DNA of 64,000 bases, taken from positions 2,542,001 to 2,606,000 of the forward strand of contig JAKZAN010000005.1 of assembly GCA_023053545.1 (NCBI GenBank), read 5' to 3'. Positions 52,501 to 64,000 of the stretch are shown in pieces. Position numbers and translations under genes: made by a program. The notes below the pieces were generated by a model that was not told where the DNA came from, ran no database searches, and saw nothing but the letters and a program-made list of their open reading frames with translations. The stretch's first letter is position 1. Each line of letters starts with the position of its first letter. The DNA comes from Lepidurus packardi. Taxonomy: Eukaryota; Arthropoda; Branchiopoda; Notostraca; Triopsidae.

Positions 52501-55305
52501 TACATGGTAAAAGAAGGCAATGTTGGAGCAAAGACATGAAATGAGGATACGCCGCAGAATGGGTGAGTTTCTTCCGTAAGCATTCGAAAATAGCTGTTGC
52601 ACTCTTGCTGTCAATGTGGACTTCTTCATACCGTCTAGCCATTTCTCTTTCATCTTCATTTCGGACCATTTCAAAGAAATCCAAATGTCTAAACATAGAT
52701 CCATAGATATTAATTAGAAGCTTGGACTTCTCTTCCTCATGATTCTGACCTATCCAGAGTCTCATTTTCGTGAGATCGTAGCTTGTCAATCACAGGCTGG
52801 ATGCCTAGCATTAATAATTCGTAGCGGAGATGAAGCCGGAACTCCAGATTGTCTTCGCCTGGTCCATAATTGAGCACTGCGTTAAGAAACGACATAATCG
52901 CCGTTTTGAGTCCCACATCTTCCTTGTAGACCCCGATATTGCGATCCAAGTCGTTAAGGATAGTCTGGAATCTGGTTCGCTCCCCTGCGAACTCTTGAAA
53001 GTGCAACATCGCTTCCAAAACTTTTCGGTGCCCGCCCGGTACTAAGCAAACCGCTCCCAAGATCTCCAACAATGCAGATTTGGTTTTAGGCGAATCGCAT
53101 GCCAAGCTTTGGGCGATGATCTTGATAGATGACGGATGTGCCAGCACGTGCGCTCGCCCAGTCTGACATAAAACGGATAATTATTACTCTAGATTAGCAT
53201 GGCATTGGGCTCAGACCCAACGGAAACCAGTCGTTCAAATCTAAATTTGTTAATTTCGCAACTAGTCTTAAAAGTTCGTATCCAATAACCAGGATATGGA
53301 AAGCTGAGGTTAGATCCGCTTGGCTATTTTTTAATCTATCTGCTGCCTAATCATACGCTCCACCCTCTCTTACCCTTTCTCATTGCCCCAGTCACAAATC
53401 ATACATCATTTTCTTCCATTTGTAAGATGGTTCTATGCAGTTATGGTTCTAAATTACGATTTTATACACCGTGCATTTACTGGTATCCCTGAGCTTGACT
53501 CAGAAAGCTTGCTCGTCCACGTGTACTATTGCAATAGTGAAACTTGCACCGAAACCGAGGGCTAGGGATCGAAAAAAGAATGCTTCGCGAACTTACGATA
53601 TGATCGGTACACGAAAAAGTGCGTCAATAATCTCATGAACGATGTTCTATTATCGTGAAAAAAAATAGTGGCTTTTGCTTTGCGATTCATGTGATTCAAC
53701 AAATCCGTTCAGCCGATCAATTTTTTTAGCCCAAAACGTCCAAATTGGAGTTAGTACATTGTAGCATTATTGAAGTAGAACTTTAATCGACGTAGCTCGT
53801 TAACTTTGGCAAGAATGTGAAGATATGACGTATAATTACGAGTCGACGAGTGATGTATGTGTTCTAACTGCCCTTTACATGGATTCCAAACATGTTTTAT
53901 CCCATTTAAACGTAAAGCTACCGAATGAAAAAAGTGCTGAAGCCATAGTAAAGCTACGGGTCCCGGTAAAGCGCAACTATCGTTGGCTTATTGTGGTTAT
54001 GTTGATTCATTATTGTGGTTTTTCGCCATGGGTGAGGCAGTACGAGTTCTCGCCTAGCCTTACGAATGACGTCGATAACTTTTGTTTGGGTGGGAAAAGT
54101 AAGTACTCCACGTCTTCAAAGAATATGGATAGCACGTACCGAGTTATTCATCAACGCTTTAAGGCATCCAATTAAGGCTGTATGAATGCTGCTATGAGCT
54201 GTGAGAACATCCATGGCCAATAACGCATTCAAAAGACAGGATAAGCCATCCAATTCGACAAATCGAAGGACAAAGGAATTTGGTTGAGTCCTTAAAGCCG
54301 TTTTCAAGCTGTCAATCATTTTGGTACGCGTTTCCACCTCCCCAGGATCTTCTTCGGGATAATTCAACTAAAAAGCATACGTGAATTAGAAAATAAATCA
54401 TACAAAAATACCCGTAAAGGGTCAATTACCGTAGCAATGGCGTTAACTTTTTCGATGTAATGTTCAGGTAGATTAGACAAACTCGTGTCCGTGTCTTGGT
54501 CCTGCATCACGCCCCAGAAAAAAAAATATGTAAAAATATTACAAACTAAAAAATCTATTAAAAAAATTCTGGTTCTAGACATTCAAAAGTTGAGGACTAT
54601 GAAACTGCGAAGAGAAAGCATGACAAAAAAAATAATGAAGGAAATAATAGGGTGTGGATCTGGAAAAACTCGTCTTCCCATCCCCAAAATTATGTAAATT
54701 ATTCCCTTATAATTTCACACCAACTGGGTTTCCTAAGATAGGTTAATGTCACGAAATAATAGAAAGGTTGTCCTATAAAAAAAAGGGCACGAAAATACCT
54801 TTTTCCGGTTACAATAGATTTGCCATTTCTTCTCAGGTGGCAAGTTCAGCATGGCTGCTTTGTTGGGCGGTGTCAAGTCCAACTCTTCCTAATGTCCCAG
54901 AAAGAAGAAGACGAAAAGGTGACACAGGAACTACGGTTAGCCAAACTTTTGTCTATACGTTTGTCTTGGGCTTTTGTCGTGACAACTGTCCATAATTACC
55001 ACAATCCTTACAACTCCCCGGGAACTTACCACTAATTCTGCAAATTTCGCGTTAAGTTCTTCCTCATCAGGCATCGGCTGTGTCGGGGTCATAGCTTGTA
55101 ACCGGAGCATGCCATTCTGGTCCACGACACAATACGTTATCTCAGGCGGTTCATCCTTCTGTTATCATGCAGAAAAACAATGTGTTTTTTTAAAGCCTAC
55201 AACTTTTCAAACCCCCAAAACCGAAACACCTTTCCTTCTCTTCTTTCTTTTTAACGGTACCTGAAAGCAGCCACACCAGCCTTTTCGATTCCTCATTGGA
55301 GGCAT
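49588..55305 (-). CDS. DAAM: DAAM-family formin (actin nucleator, planar polarity/Rho effector)
   Basis: Formins of this family nucleate and elongate unbranched actin downstream of Rho and Dishevelled. Seventeen coding exons keep phase: 55305-55261, 55158-55030, 54888-54799, 54501-54430, 54367-54140, 53162-52750, 52688-52504, 52442-52310, 52114-51988, 51922-51437, 51378-51233, 51124-50963, 50887-50584, 50525-50464, 50385-50187, 50112-49942 and 49878-49588. The product is 1080 residues; vertebrate DAAM1 is 1078. The GTPase-binding/FH3 region (about 30-400) carries [14 protein letters not shown] and [19 protein letters not shown] coiled coil follows, then FH1 (about 536-572, two Pro runs). FH2 (about 590-985) has FNWSKLP and [11 protein letters not shown]. 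The DAD (about 1020-1040) reads [16 protein letters not shown] with a basic tail. The frame is open upstream without another ATG. All domains appear functional. Confidence 0.93.
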
Positions 55306-58300
55306 CTTGAGGCCTTTTACTTGCGCTTTGGACAACGAGCAATCTCGAGGCAATCGCAATCTTTTCCGCCAAACGGACCAATCCGGTCGCGGAATTCGCC
55401 GGCGCCAATTAAGGTTAGGTAGGTTCACCGGACGGATCCGTACGCGGTCCAAATGAAGCCGCGACGACCAAGACGACCACGCCTACACGGGGGTAAAAGT
55501 CAAAATTAAAGCTTCAAGATTTGACTTAAAATTGCTTTCTGACAAAAATAGCTCATTCATGTACGGAATTTCGCATTAAACAACGGGAATTCGGACCCGA
55601 AAAACAGGAGCCAAAATTCCGAGTCATTCCAAACCCGAAGTTTAACCCTTTTTGCAATCAGTCTCAACACTCGGTAGTAAAACGACTTGAGACGGGGCTA
55701 TTTTTGAACACTTTCAAGTTCCCAGCCAACTATTAGTACAGGCGAAATGAACTCGTGCCAACGCCGAAAGTCTCTTGGCTTCTTCACAGTCCTAAATAAC
55801 TTGGCTAGGCACGGCACAGCCTAAGGAGTCATGGCTTTTGCCTCGGCGGCAAGCGTATATTTATTCTTTTCCGGAAGTCAGATGTACAGCTTCTATTTAC
55901 AATATCCGACTCTCCCCCCCTTTACCCCTGTAGGAAAGTCAATAGGTGGTCTATATACAATTCTTGCCTATATACAATTGAAAACGTCGTATAAGCTCAG
56001 CTATTGTGCTGTCACAATGATTGATTACTTCCAAAACGGATTAAGGTTCAATCACAATCTCGTTGTATTGAATATGTAAAAAAAAAGGAATCGAATGGCC
56101 TTAAATTCTTTTCTTTATTTTGTTTCAGAGTATGTTATTAGTGATGGATATTATCATTATTATTAATGTATTTTTTAGGTTCATTTACTTGGTTTTCAAG
56201 ACAAACTTACTCTAGAAACGCGCGTTGGATTTACATCTTCATTGGAGCGAAATGCCGGGTTATCCATAGTTATTAGACCCGATATGGCAATGCCCCTTTC
56301 ACTTCCAACTTTCTTCTTCGGATTCAGGCAAATCCAGCCAGTTTTAAGATGCTGCGCACAAACCCTTTCACTTTTATTTCCTTATTCGTGTACACATGAA
56401 AACTAGCTAAGCTCAGTTAAAAAAAAGACGCACGTGCTAAAAAGAAAATCCCCGGGATTTTTTTCCCAAAACAAACACAAAGTCTTGAGACTTTTCCCCT
56501 CAAAACAGAAGCCTTCGATTTGGAAGGGCAGAACACAAGCAAACGGTTTTGACACCTGTGACTCCGGTTACCCAAGATGCTCGACTAAAATGGGAGACTG
56601 AAGGCAAAAGAGACCCTGGCTCCGAAACCTTAAAAGATTGCGAGATTCTCCTCCTCTCTTCTCCAGCTCCAACCCCAAACCTTGTACTGCGTGAAGGCCT
56701 CAAGCCAAGTTACCTTTCCCATGTGGATATGGCTCACGTGAGACAGAGATGAACGAGAAATTTTTCTTAGGACAAGTTAATAAAGACGAGGTCGCGAAAT
56801 GGAACACGTGCTGTTTTCCAACTCTGGGTATTTCGGATTACTTTCCATAAAAAAGACATGTGATGACATGAGTATTGATTTTTTTTTGGGGATCCAACTA
56901 ATTCCGAAAATTCCAACTTTTCTTGGAATGTTTTAAATAAAAAATACCTCAAAAAACAGAAATACAAGAATAAAGTTTGTAATTTAGAAAAAAAAACAGC
57001 AAAAAAAAATAATAAAAATTAATATTGACAAAATAAAATGAGAAAGGCTCACCCTTAATACTATGAACATACTGTATAAAATGTTTTGGGGCCAGATTTA
57101 AATTTTAGGGTATCCCCCACAAGGCATTAAAGGGATCATTTCCATATTCTCGATGGAACATCAATGGGCGCAGCTTTCTCCGAGATTTTCAGGTAAATCC
57201 ATGCAATCCAGGAAGAAACCGTGACTTGCTAGGAACGCCATACCAAAATAGCTGACATTTGTGTGGTTTAATAAATGTCCAATTAATGGCACGTGGCCTC
57301 TTTTACATGCCATTACAAAAAAATGATGACTTCCTCAACAGAAAGACAGCGCAGAGGTTGGAAGAGCAGCGTATTCTCTTCCCAGCTACTACTCCTGGAA
57401 TTCAACACAACAACTTTGAACCTTTTTTTGTGTTACATCTCTTTTCTATGGGCCGATTCCCTTTTATCCCTAAGCAAACCCACATAGCTGACCTCCTATC
57501 CTACATTCATCCACTTTTGCTAAGATGCAAGTCCTCTTCACAGTCGGAGCAGATAACCCTTTCCATGACGGCAGTCACGAGCTGTATTTTACGCAATTTT
57601 AACCTGAAAACAACCGTAATTCAGATTGAGTAGACTCATGATAGATCTCATGATACGCCCTTACCAGTACACTAAAACTAGCGCAATCTGGGCTTGAATA
57701 CGGCAAGAAGGGCAAAGGTGAAGCTTTGAAATAAAAACGGTGGGAATCCTTCACAATTTTTAATATGAGAACCGGCCCCAAAATTCCGAATCAAGGCATA
57801 CCACAGGCCTGTGTACGATCAGTTGAAAAAAGTAATGACAGCACAAGACAAATGAAGATGGCTTGTTTTTTTATACCATACAAAGTACACAGAGCTTGAT
57901 ACAGAGTTCGTTAACAGGTGGTCATTTGAAAGGCAATGATTTGATACCTTGCGAAGGCTCACCAGGAAATCCATGGTTTATTTGCTAGTTATTTCAACAA
58001 AAGTGCATCACCTCGCGTCATTAGCAAACTTCACGTCATTAACAAAGTCTAAATAAACAGCTTTTACTAAACAGAACTTGGTTGGGTGAAATTTGGAAAG
58101 AAACTGACCAGCGCCGAACCTCGGAACCCCAACAATGCTTTTACTATGCAAAAAGGTGAACTAGCTGAAGCGGTGAATGGTTTCTCAGGTGCCAATGCCC
58201 ACAAGCATGACTCGTAGACCATAGCGAGCCTAAATCTTGGGGCTATTGCAAACCTAATGGTCAGGTTGAGTGGGAATTTTTTTTGTCAAATTGTCAGCCA

Positions 58301-61300
58301 ACTGAAAATTATAGCCTTGGTCTATCTGAGCAACTTATAGAACATAAAAGACAACCGTTTCTTTAAACTACAAAGCTATTTCCTACTTTTACAAACGAAA
58401 TGGCTTGTTATCTGTATGCTATACATGAACCATGCCGCGTATTGCGTTTTTTGAAATGCTGAATGATGTAGGCACTAGATCGACGTAAAATTATGCAGAC
58501 AGGCTCTGAAGGCATGAACGAGTATGACAAGTACCGTTTGGGGGGAAACATTTTGCTTGAATAACTTTTTTTTTTTAGATCTGAATTATGCGGTAGGCAC
58601 GCGATGGAAGCAAGAATGACAGCCAGGAGGAATGGGAATTGGAAAGGTCAAATAGACAATAATGATGAGAAAAAGTAACCACGTATGTCATGAATAACAA
58701 GTTTTATGCTTCATCATAACAGGACCTTGTAATGATATATAACTGTTCTACTTTTAGGGAAAATATTTACAATAATAAAAATTTTATTACCATAAATATT
58801 TAATATTTTATAGTTTTGTTTTTAATATTTGTTTTTAATATTACTAATTTTATATTTAATATGACTAAAAATAGTACTATAAATATTTATTAAGACCAAG
58901 GACATTTGATTCTACGCGTGTTCATTTTAAATGGCGTGTTCATAAAACGAACACGCCAAAATCACATGTCCTTGGTCTTAGTCTTAACTAAATGCATCTT
59001 ATATTAAACGACGATCACGATTACTCCAAATACGAAACTCCGTAAGCAGGTAAGTGTAAAAAACGTTTCCGATCTACAAGAGAGTGAAAAGCTTGATGAT
59101 TGTTCAAAACGCATGGTAATGACGAGGTGTGTGTTCAATGGCCCTGAATTCGTAAAGATAAAGGAAAGGTAGCAGGAAGCTCGTGCTACACTTGACTACT
59201 CTTGTAAAACTTCTTTAACCATCTTCCACGCCTAGTGAATTTAACTCAACTTACCCATCACTAAAAAACACAAAAAAACACTGCATCCCATTTTCAGACA
59301 AATATTCAGTTGAACGTAACATTTTTTCAAACTTCGTGTGCTATCAAAGCAGTGCATGAATGTTGTTTACTATGTTAGGTATTAACATGCTCAATAGGTG
59401 GCGGCCAAATGCACAAATAACTACATCAACAGGTTCTCCGATTTAAAAATCCCCGGAGGTAAAAGGGACACTACGTGTGTCATATTGTTGCACAAGCTGG
59501 AAGTCTGTAGTTGGATTGGAAATGAATTAGGTTAGATTAGGTTAACGATTCTCGTGAACTTTATTTTATAAGAATCGTTAAAACTTGCACTTTCTTTCAC
59601 TCCATTAGCGGAAAACAATTCTTTGTTCGAAAAGTGACACCAGAGTTTCAGTTTTAACAGCGCGATAATTTACACAGGTTTGTCACGAAATCCAGAGAAC
59701 GTGTTAAACTAAATTTTCCTAGAACTATTGCAAGCAAGCGTAGCTGTGATGTATATGTGTATGAAAGCGCATGGCTTGTGCGCAGAGAACAGCATGCATG
59801 ATAACTTGACAACCATTTACTCCATTTGTATACAACTTTTGCACAAAAATACAGTAGAAAAATAGCTAAAAGGGATACTTCCAAAACTTAAAAAATTTCG
59901 CATTCTTAAACTTCAGGCTACGGTGTAGTGGAACCCCTTATGGCGCTACAGCATGGCAAATTTTGATTTGAAAGTTCCAATTATCTGTGCAATCTAATGA
60001 AATTGTATTGTGACAGTAATATAGGGGATGTAGAAGTCTTTTCAAATACGTTAATCTTTTTTAATCTAATTTTGAGTACATTTTTTTATAATTCTTTTAA
60101 TTTCTTGTTAAAAGTGTATGAAATTACATTAAGAAAGGGTATGGCATCAGGGCCCCCTTCTAATAAAACATGATCAACTACTTGAAGTAAACCGTGGCCT
60201 TAACTAAAGCAAAAAATTAAAAGCACAACTGTTTTGTCCAACGTCCAATGGATTGATGCTAGCTACAATACTTTCAACAAATGTTGCAATAAATCGTTTA
60301 AACTTTATATGTAAGAGTGTCTTTTAGCTTTTACCAGTAGACTACTATTCTTCCATAGCGAGCTAAGTCAAACAAGAACCTTACAAATTTATTACACGAT
60401 AATACGCTAATTGATTGAGCAGTGCTCGGCTACGTCGTATGCTCCATACGTTTCGCTAAAAAGGCTCTTTTTTATGGCCCTTAATTAAAGAAAGAAAACA
60501 GTCCAGTAATTGAAATATAACTCGCATTCTTAACTCAATGGAACTTGCGCCAAATACACTAGACCCTTATTTGCGCTAATGACTTTGCCTTAAACATCCT
60601 TCTTTTTTAGCGGCAAAATTAAAATTCATTACGGTTGAAAAAGCTCGAGTTGTCAATTATTACATCATTCATACTCCTCGAACCCGTTATCCAAGTCGTA
60701 AAAGCAGAGCCGCAGGACGTCTTCCCGAAAATCAAAACAATGGTGAGCCATTACTCGTTAATTATGCATACATTTCAACGAGCTTTTGACTCCCTTTGCG
60801 TTAGATAACCCCAGCTTAAGTCCTTTGACCTCTGCCTTTCTTCGAATTTCATCAATTTGTACCCTAGCAATCCAACGCCAAAACCGTAGGGCCAAAAGCA
60901 GATCATTAGTTTTCTAGAATATGCGAAAATGACAGATGTGACCTGAAGGCTTTTAACTTTAGGGTTTGCAGAAATCCTTTGCAATTCCTTCCCAAATAAA
61001 ATATATCGACTACAAAAACCTGTCGCGAGAGCAGAGAGCGAAAGAGAGGTAGAGAGAAAGACGGAGAGAGAGAATAGTCGAAACAATCTTCGTGGATGAG
61101 TCAAAATTTTATTGATCTCGTTGCCACGTGAGACGCAACTATTGATCCGCGATGGCCGCAGACGGTACCTAAAATGGAGCTGTACCAAGTAAAATACAAC
61201 TGCGTCCCCCCCTTCTCAACAACCTTGCCTGCTTCTTCTTTTCTTAGAGCAACAGCAATGTAATACTAGAAGCAGTGTGAATAATCCTGTTAACTCGATA

Positions 61301-64000
61301 GAAACGAAACCTGACCCACTGATGTGAGGTAATTTAATCGGGACCGGGGCTACAAGAGCACAGGAAAAGGTAAAGCCGCACAAAGGGGCGGCAAACATGT
61401 CCCACGCTTGAAAAAAAGTCGACAAAACTGAAAAGAAAGCAAATGAGTCCTTATAACTTTTATTAAAAATTCGCTATCATTTTTCTGCAGGGGATGAGGG
61501 GCTGTGTCTTACGCGGAGAAAGCTCCGAAAAAAGTTGTTGACAGTTGACAACCCCTATGCTTGCTTAGCCCCGCAGCTCACAGTTCCTTGCTTTCAGCGA
61601 ATGGTAGTCACATGGCTGTGGAAGAAGCTGGACTCACAAAACGTTCGACTTAGACCGTAAACATCTTTAATACTCCGGCTTAACGGCTCCAGTCATCTAA
61701 ACCGACTTTCTCGCTACTACCAGCGCATATTACGGTACGTTTTCATCGTTACCCTTGACTACTCAACCCGAGAGCAAACTATAAAAGTAACAACGGTAGA
61801 AAAGCAAAAACATATATTCGCTGGAGCAACAAGAAATGAGAACAATGCGTTACCTTATGCCTCGATAGGAAGTTGACTCTTCTATTAATTCGTTTTCCTT
61901 TTTCCTCGTTGCAGGAAAAGTGTAGATTCTCCCCAAATCTGGAATGTCCCGATTAAATCCGCAGTAGGGCGCTGATTCTATGCACACACTAATTACTTTT
62001 ACACTAAAGTAAAGGGGCGCCCAAACTTGCACTGTAGAGTGTATAGAACGTGAGATACACGACTAAGGTTCGCCAGATGGTTCACGACATGATGATATTA
62101 ACCTTTGCACTTTTGTTTTTGCATTTTTTGGCATCGCCCACATTCAGGCGCAGAAGCCTGGGAAAGAAATGGAGCCTTCATCACTCGTTATATGGACTCG
62201 TTTTTGCTCTCGTTTCTTAAAAGCTTATTTTCCCAAAGTGTAAGCTTGCCAAGTTGCAACAAAAACGGAATCAAACCATAGCCCATATGTGGCTCATTTG
62301 TTTACACTAACACTAAACAGTAATCCTGTATTTGGTCTTCTTCGTTAGCGCGCTATCAACACGTTCTTATTGGCAGGTTTTACTTTTCTTCTGGGGTTTA
62401 TTTTTAGCAAAGTGTCGCGAAAAGCTATCCAAAAAAACCATAACAATGTACATTATCAGCCCCACACACGTGGCGTTGACATATCAGCCCAACTCTGTCT
62501 AGCCGACTACCGTCTGCGAAGGCAAACTCAAAAGCCCAGCGGTTCTTCCAGCTCGAAACTTGCTTGCTTTACTGACTGTAAACGCCCCAAAAATGCGCGC
62601 GTGCTCACCGCGTACTCGGTAATCATTCGAGGCGGGAAAGAAAGGAAAAAAACTTGCAGCCCTTAACGCACGCCAGAGGTGTACATGTCTGCAGTATACC
62701 GGACATGCAACCAACAATGCTATGCTAATCGAAGCTCCAACTCGGAACACTGAGCAGTTGGCCTTTTGCTCCCCCTCCTCTTTCCTTGTCGCATTTCGTT
62801 TCGACTCTTCGAACAGAATAGAACGCGAACAGCGAGAGGGGTAAAGCTACAAAACTATACAAGTCGGAAACATCTGGTCGTCTTTTAGTAATCCGGACGC
62901 TTTACTAGGGCATGCCACATACTTCCGCTCATTGGCATACTCGCCACCACTTATCGTTCTGTAACAGTCACAGACACTGCTACTAAATTACAGCTTTGCT
63001 AACGCTTCCCAATTAAAAAAAACGACAACGAAAGGAACGCTAAACGATATTCCTTGTTAGGTTACGCTACACGAGTGGACCAGCAGCCCCTTAACTTCCC
63101 CAACAACGTGAATAACCGCAGGGTCCGATTAATAAAATAAATACAAAATTTCGAACTAGTCATCCTCGTTATTACACCGTTTTTAAAATTACCATAGACA
63201 GTCGAAGGCCAGAGACGACGCCAAACAGGACGTGCTGGAGTTGTAAAGAAAATTTATACACGAGGAGGCTCAAGTAGAATGGCATACTCAACATTCTTGC
63301 ATTTTTTTTCGCTCCAGACGCCTCAAAACACAGCCTCCCATGATTTTGCATTAAGCATGGCATGCGTCTCCAGTATAAAAGTCTTCCAGAGCTGCAGGCG
63401 GGCATAAATAGCCCCAACAACTTCAAGTTACCACACAAACCTTTGCCTATGCAATGCCATTCCCAAGGACCAAGAATATCGACGACTGATAACACCACCG
63501 ACTTTCTCCATCTAGGGTGTTGCTAGATTTACAATTGTAAATTTGGAAAGTTTTAAACTGTACAAAAACTGTATTGGATTCTTTGGGACCAAAAGGGGTT
63601 CTCTAACTTTTTTTTTTAGACAACAAAAGGCATTTTATGACCCATATTCTTAGGATGGGGGTTCGGGGGGAGGGTAAGGAGCGTACATAAAAAAAAAAAG
63701 TCCAAGGCATAAAGTTTAAAAACATACACCCCAAGTTTTAAATAAGTTCTCTATGAATACACACTTTTAGAAGGAAAATTAAACCAAAGTCTACCTTCAC
63801 CTAAGTAGATTTGCGTTTTCTTTCTTACCTGCCCAATGAATCCTTCGGTCACACACATGAAAAGCTGCAATTTTGTTTCTTTTTAGCTCCCGGCACAACA
63901 CAATTCAACTCTGACAATATCTTGGAATGGTCAATTAATATGATTTCTTTTTCTTTCCAAATTGCCAAACAAATCAGTCTCCAGGCACACAAAATGGACG
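55306..64000. other. Upstream region of DAAM; no gene supported
   Basis: AT-rich noncoding DNA with only short accidental frames. It may hold noncoding first exons and the promoter of the formin gene, but no splice-consistent exon could be proved. A small hairpin element lies at 58891-58980. No tRNA, rRNA or repeat array was seen. Confidence 0.5.
58891..58980. mobile_element. 90-base hairpin element (MITE-like)
   Basis: taagaccaaggacat (58891) and its exact complement (58966-58980) bound an inner stem ggcgtgttc/gaacacgcc. The whole unit folds on itself. It may be a tiny MITE. The flanks include TA but no sure duplication. Confidence 0.5.

Noticed and set aside
58891-58980. microRNA precursor
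   Set aside because: The stem is nearly perfect only at outer and inner blocks with a terminal-repeat look; a MITE explains it better without small-RNA data.
62370-62666. 98-codon plus-strand frame upstream of DAAM
   Set aside because: No motif, basic random composition, overlapping opposite-strand frame of similar length.

Overview
The window is nuclear DNA of an arthropod-like invertebrate. The evidence is short GT-AG introns, a complete metazoan formin gene, an AT-rich mitochondrial 12S rRNA fragment in the nucleus, and transposon families common in arthropods. The species cannot be named from this sequence; a springtail, mite or crustacean would fit equally well. Roughly 1-49 kb is a graveyard of nested mobile elements. 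About 49.6-55.3 kb holds one intact host gene, and 55.3-64 kb has no gene I can support.

The backbone of the left half is two degraded copies of one Gypsy-type LTR element with a mononegavirus (chuvirus-like) envelope gene. Copy A runs from about 386 to 22839. It is split by a 17.5 kb Kolobok insertion (4418-21921, TTAA duplication) that also holds a Helitron-type RPA gene and a 2195-residue Rep/helicase/endonuclease gene. Copy B runs from about 29572 to 41202. Its env gene is broken by two insertions: a 4.9 kb segment with 18 bp terminal inverted repeats (31413-36303), whose cargo reads as part of a mononegavirus L polymerase and which itself holds a hAT element (31834-34439), and a second hAT (37041-40341). 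Between pol and env both copies encode an accessory protein with CHHC zinc fingers arranged as in GTSF1 and U11-48K. GTSF1 is a piRNA-pathway factor that silences retrotransposons, so this is the most interesting item in the window.

Between copies A and B lie a CACTA-type (Tnp2) transposase gene, a Myb/SANT-accessory-like gene and a broken PIF/Harbinger transposase. To the right of copy B lie a nuclear mitochondrial 12S fragment holding a solo LTR, a non-LTR reverse transcriptase fragment, and a host gene for a small secreted protein cut by a 1.6 kb THAP/SWIM element. An internally deleted hAT follows.

The intact host gene is a DAAM-family formin on the minus strand. I could trace 17 coding exons in consistent phase (1080 residues, close to vertebrate DAAM1). 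Several insertions can be ordered in time from target-site duplications: env copy B, then the L-bearing segment inside it, then the hAT inside that segment.
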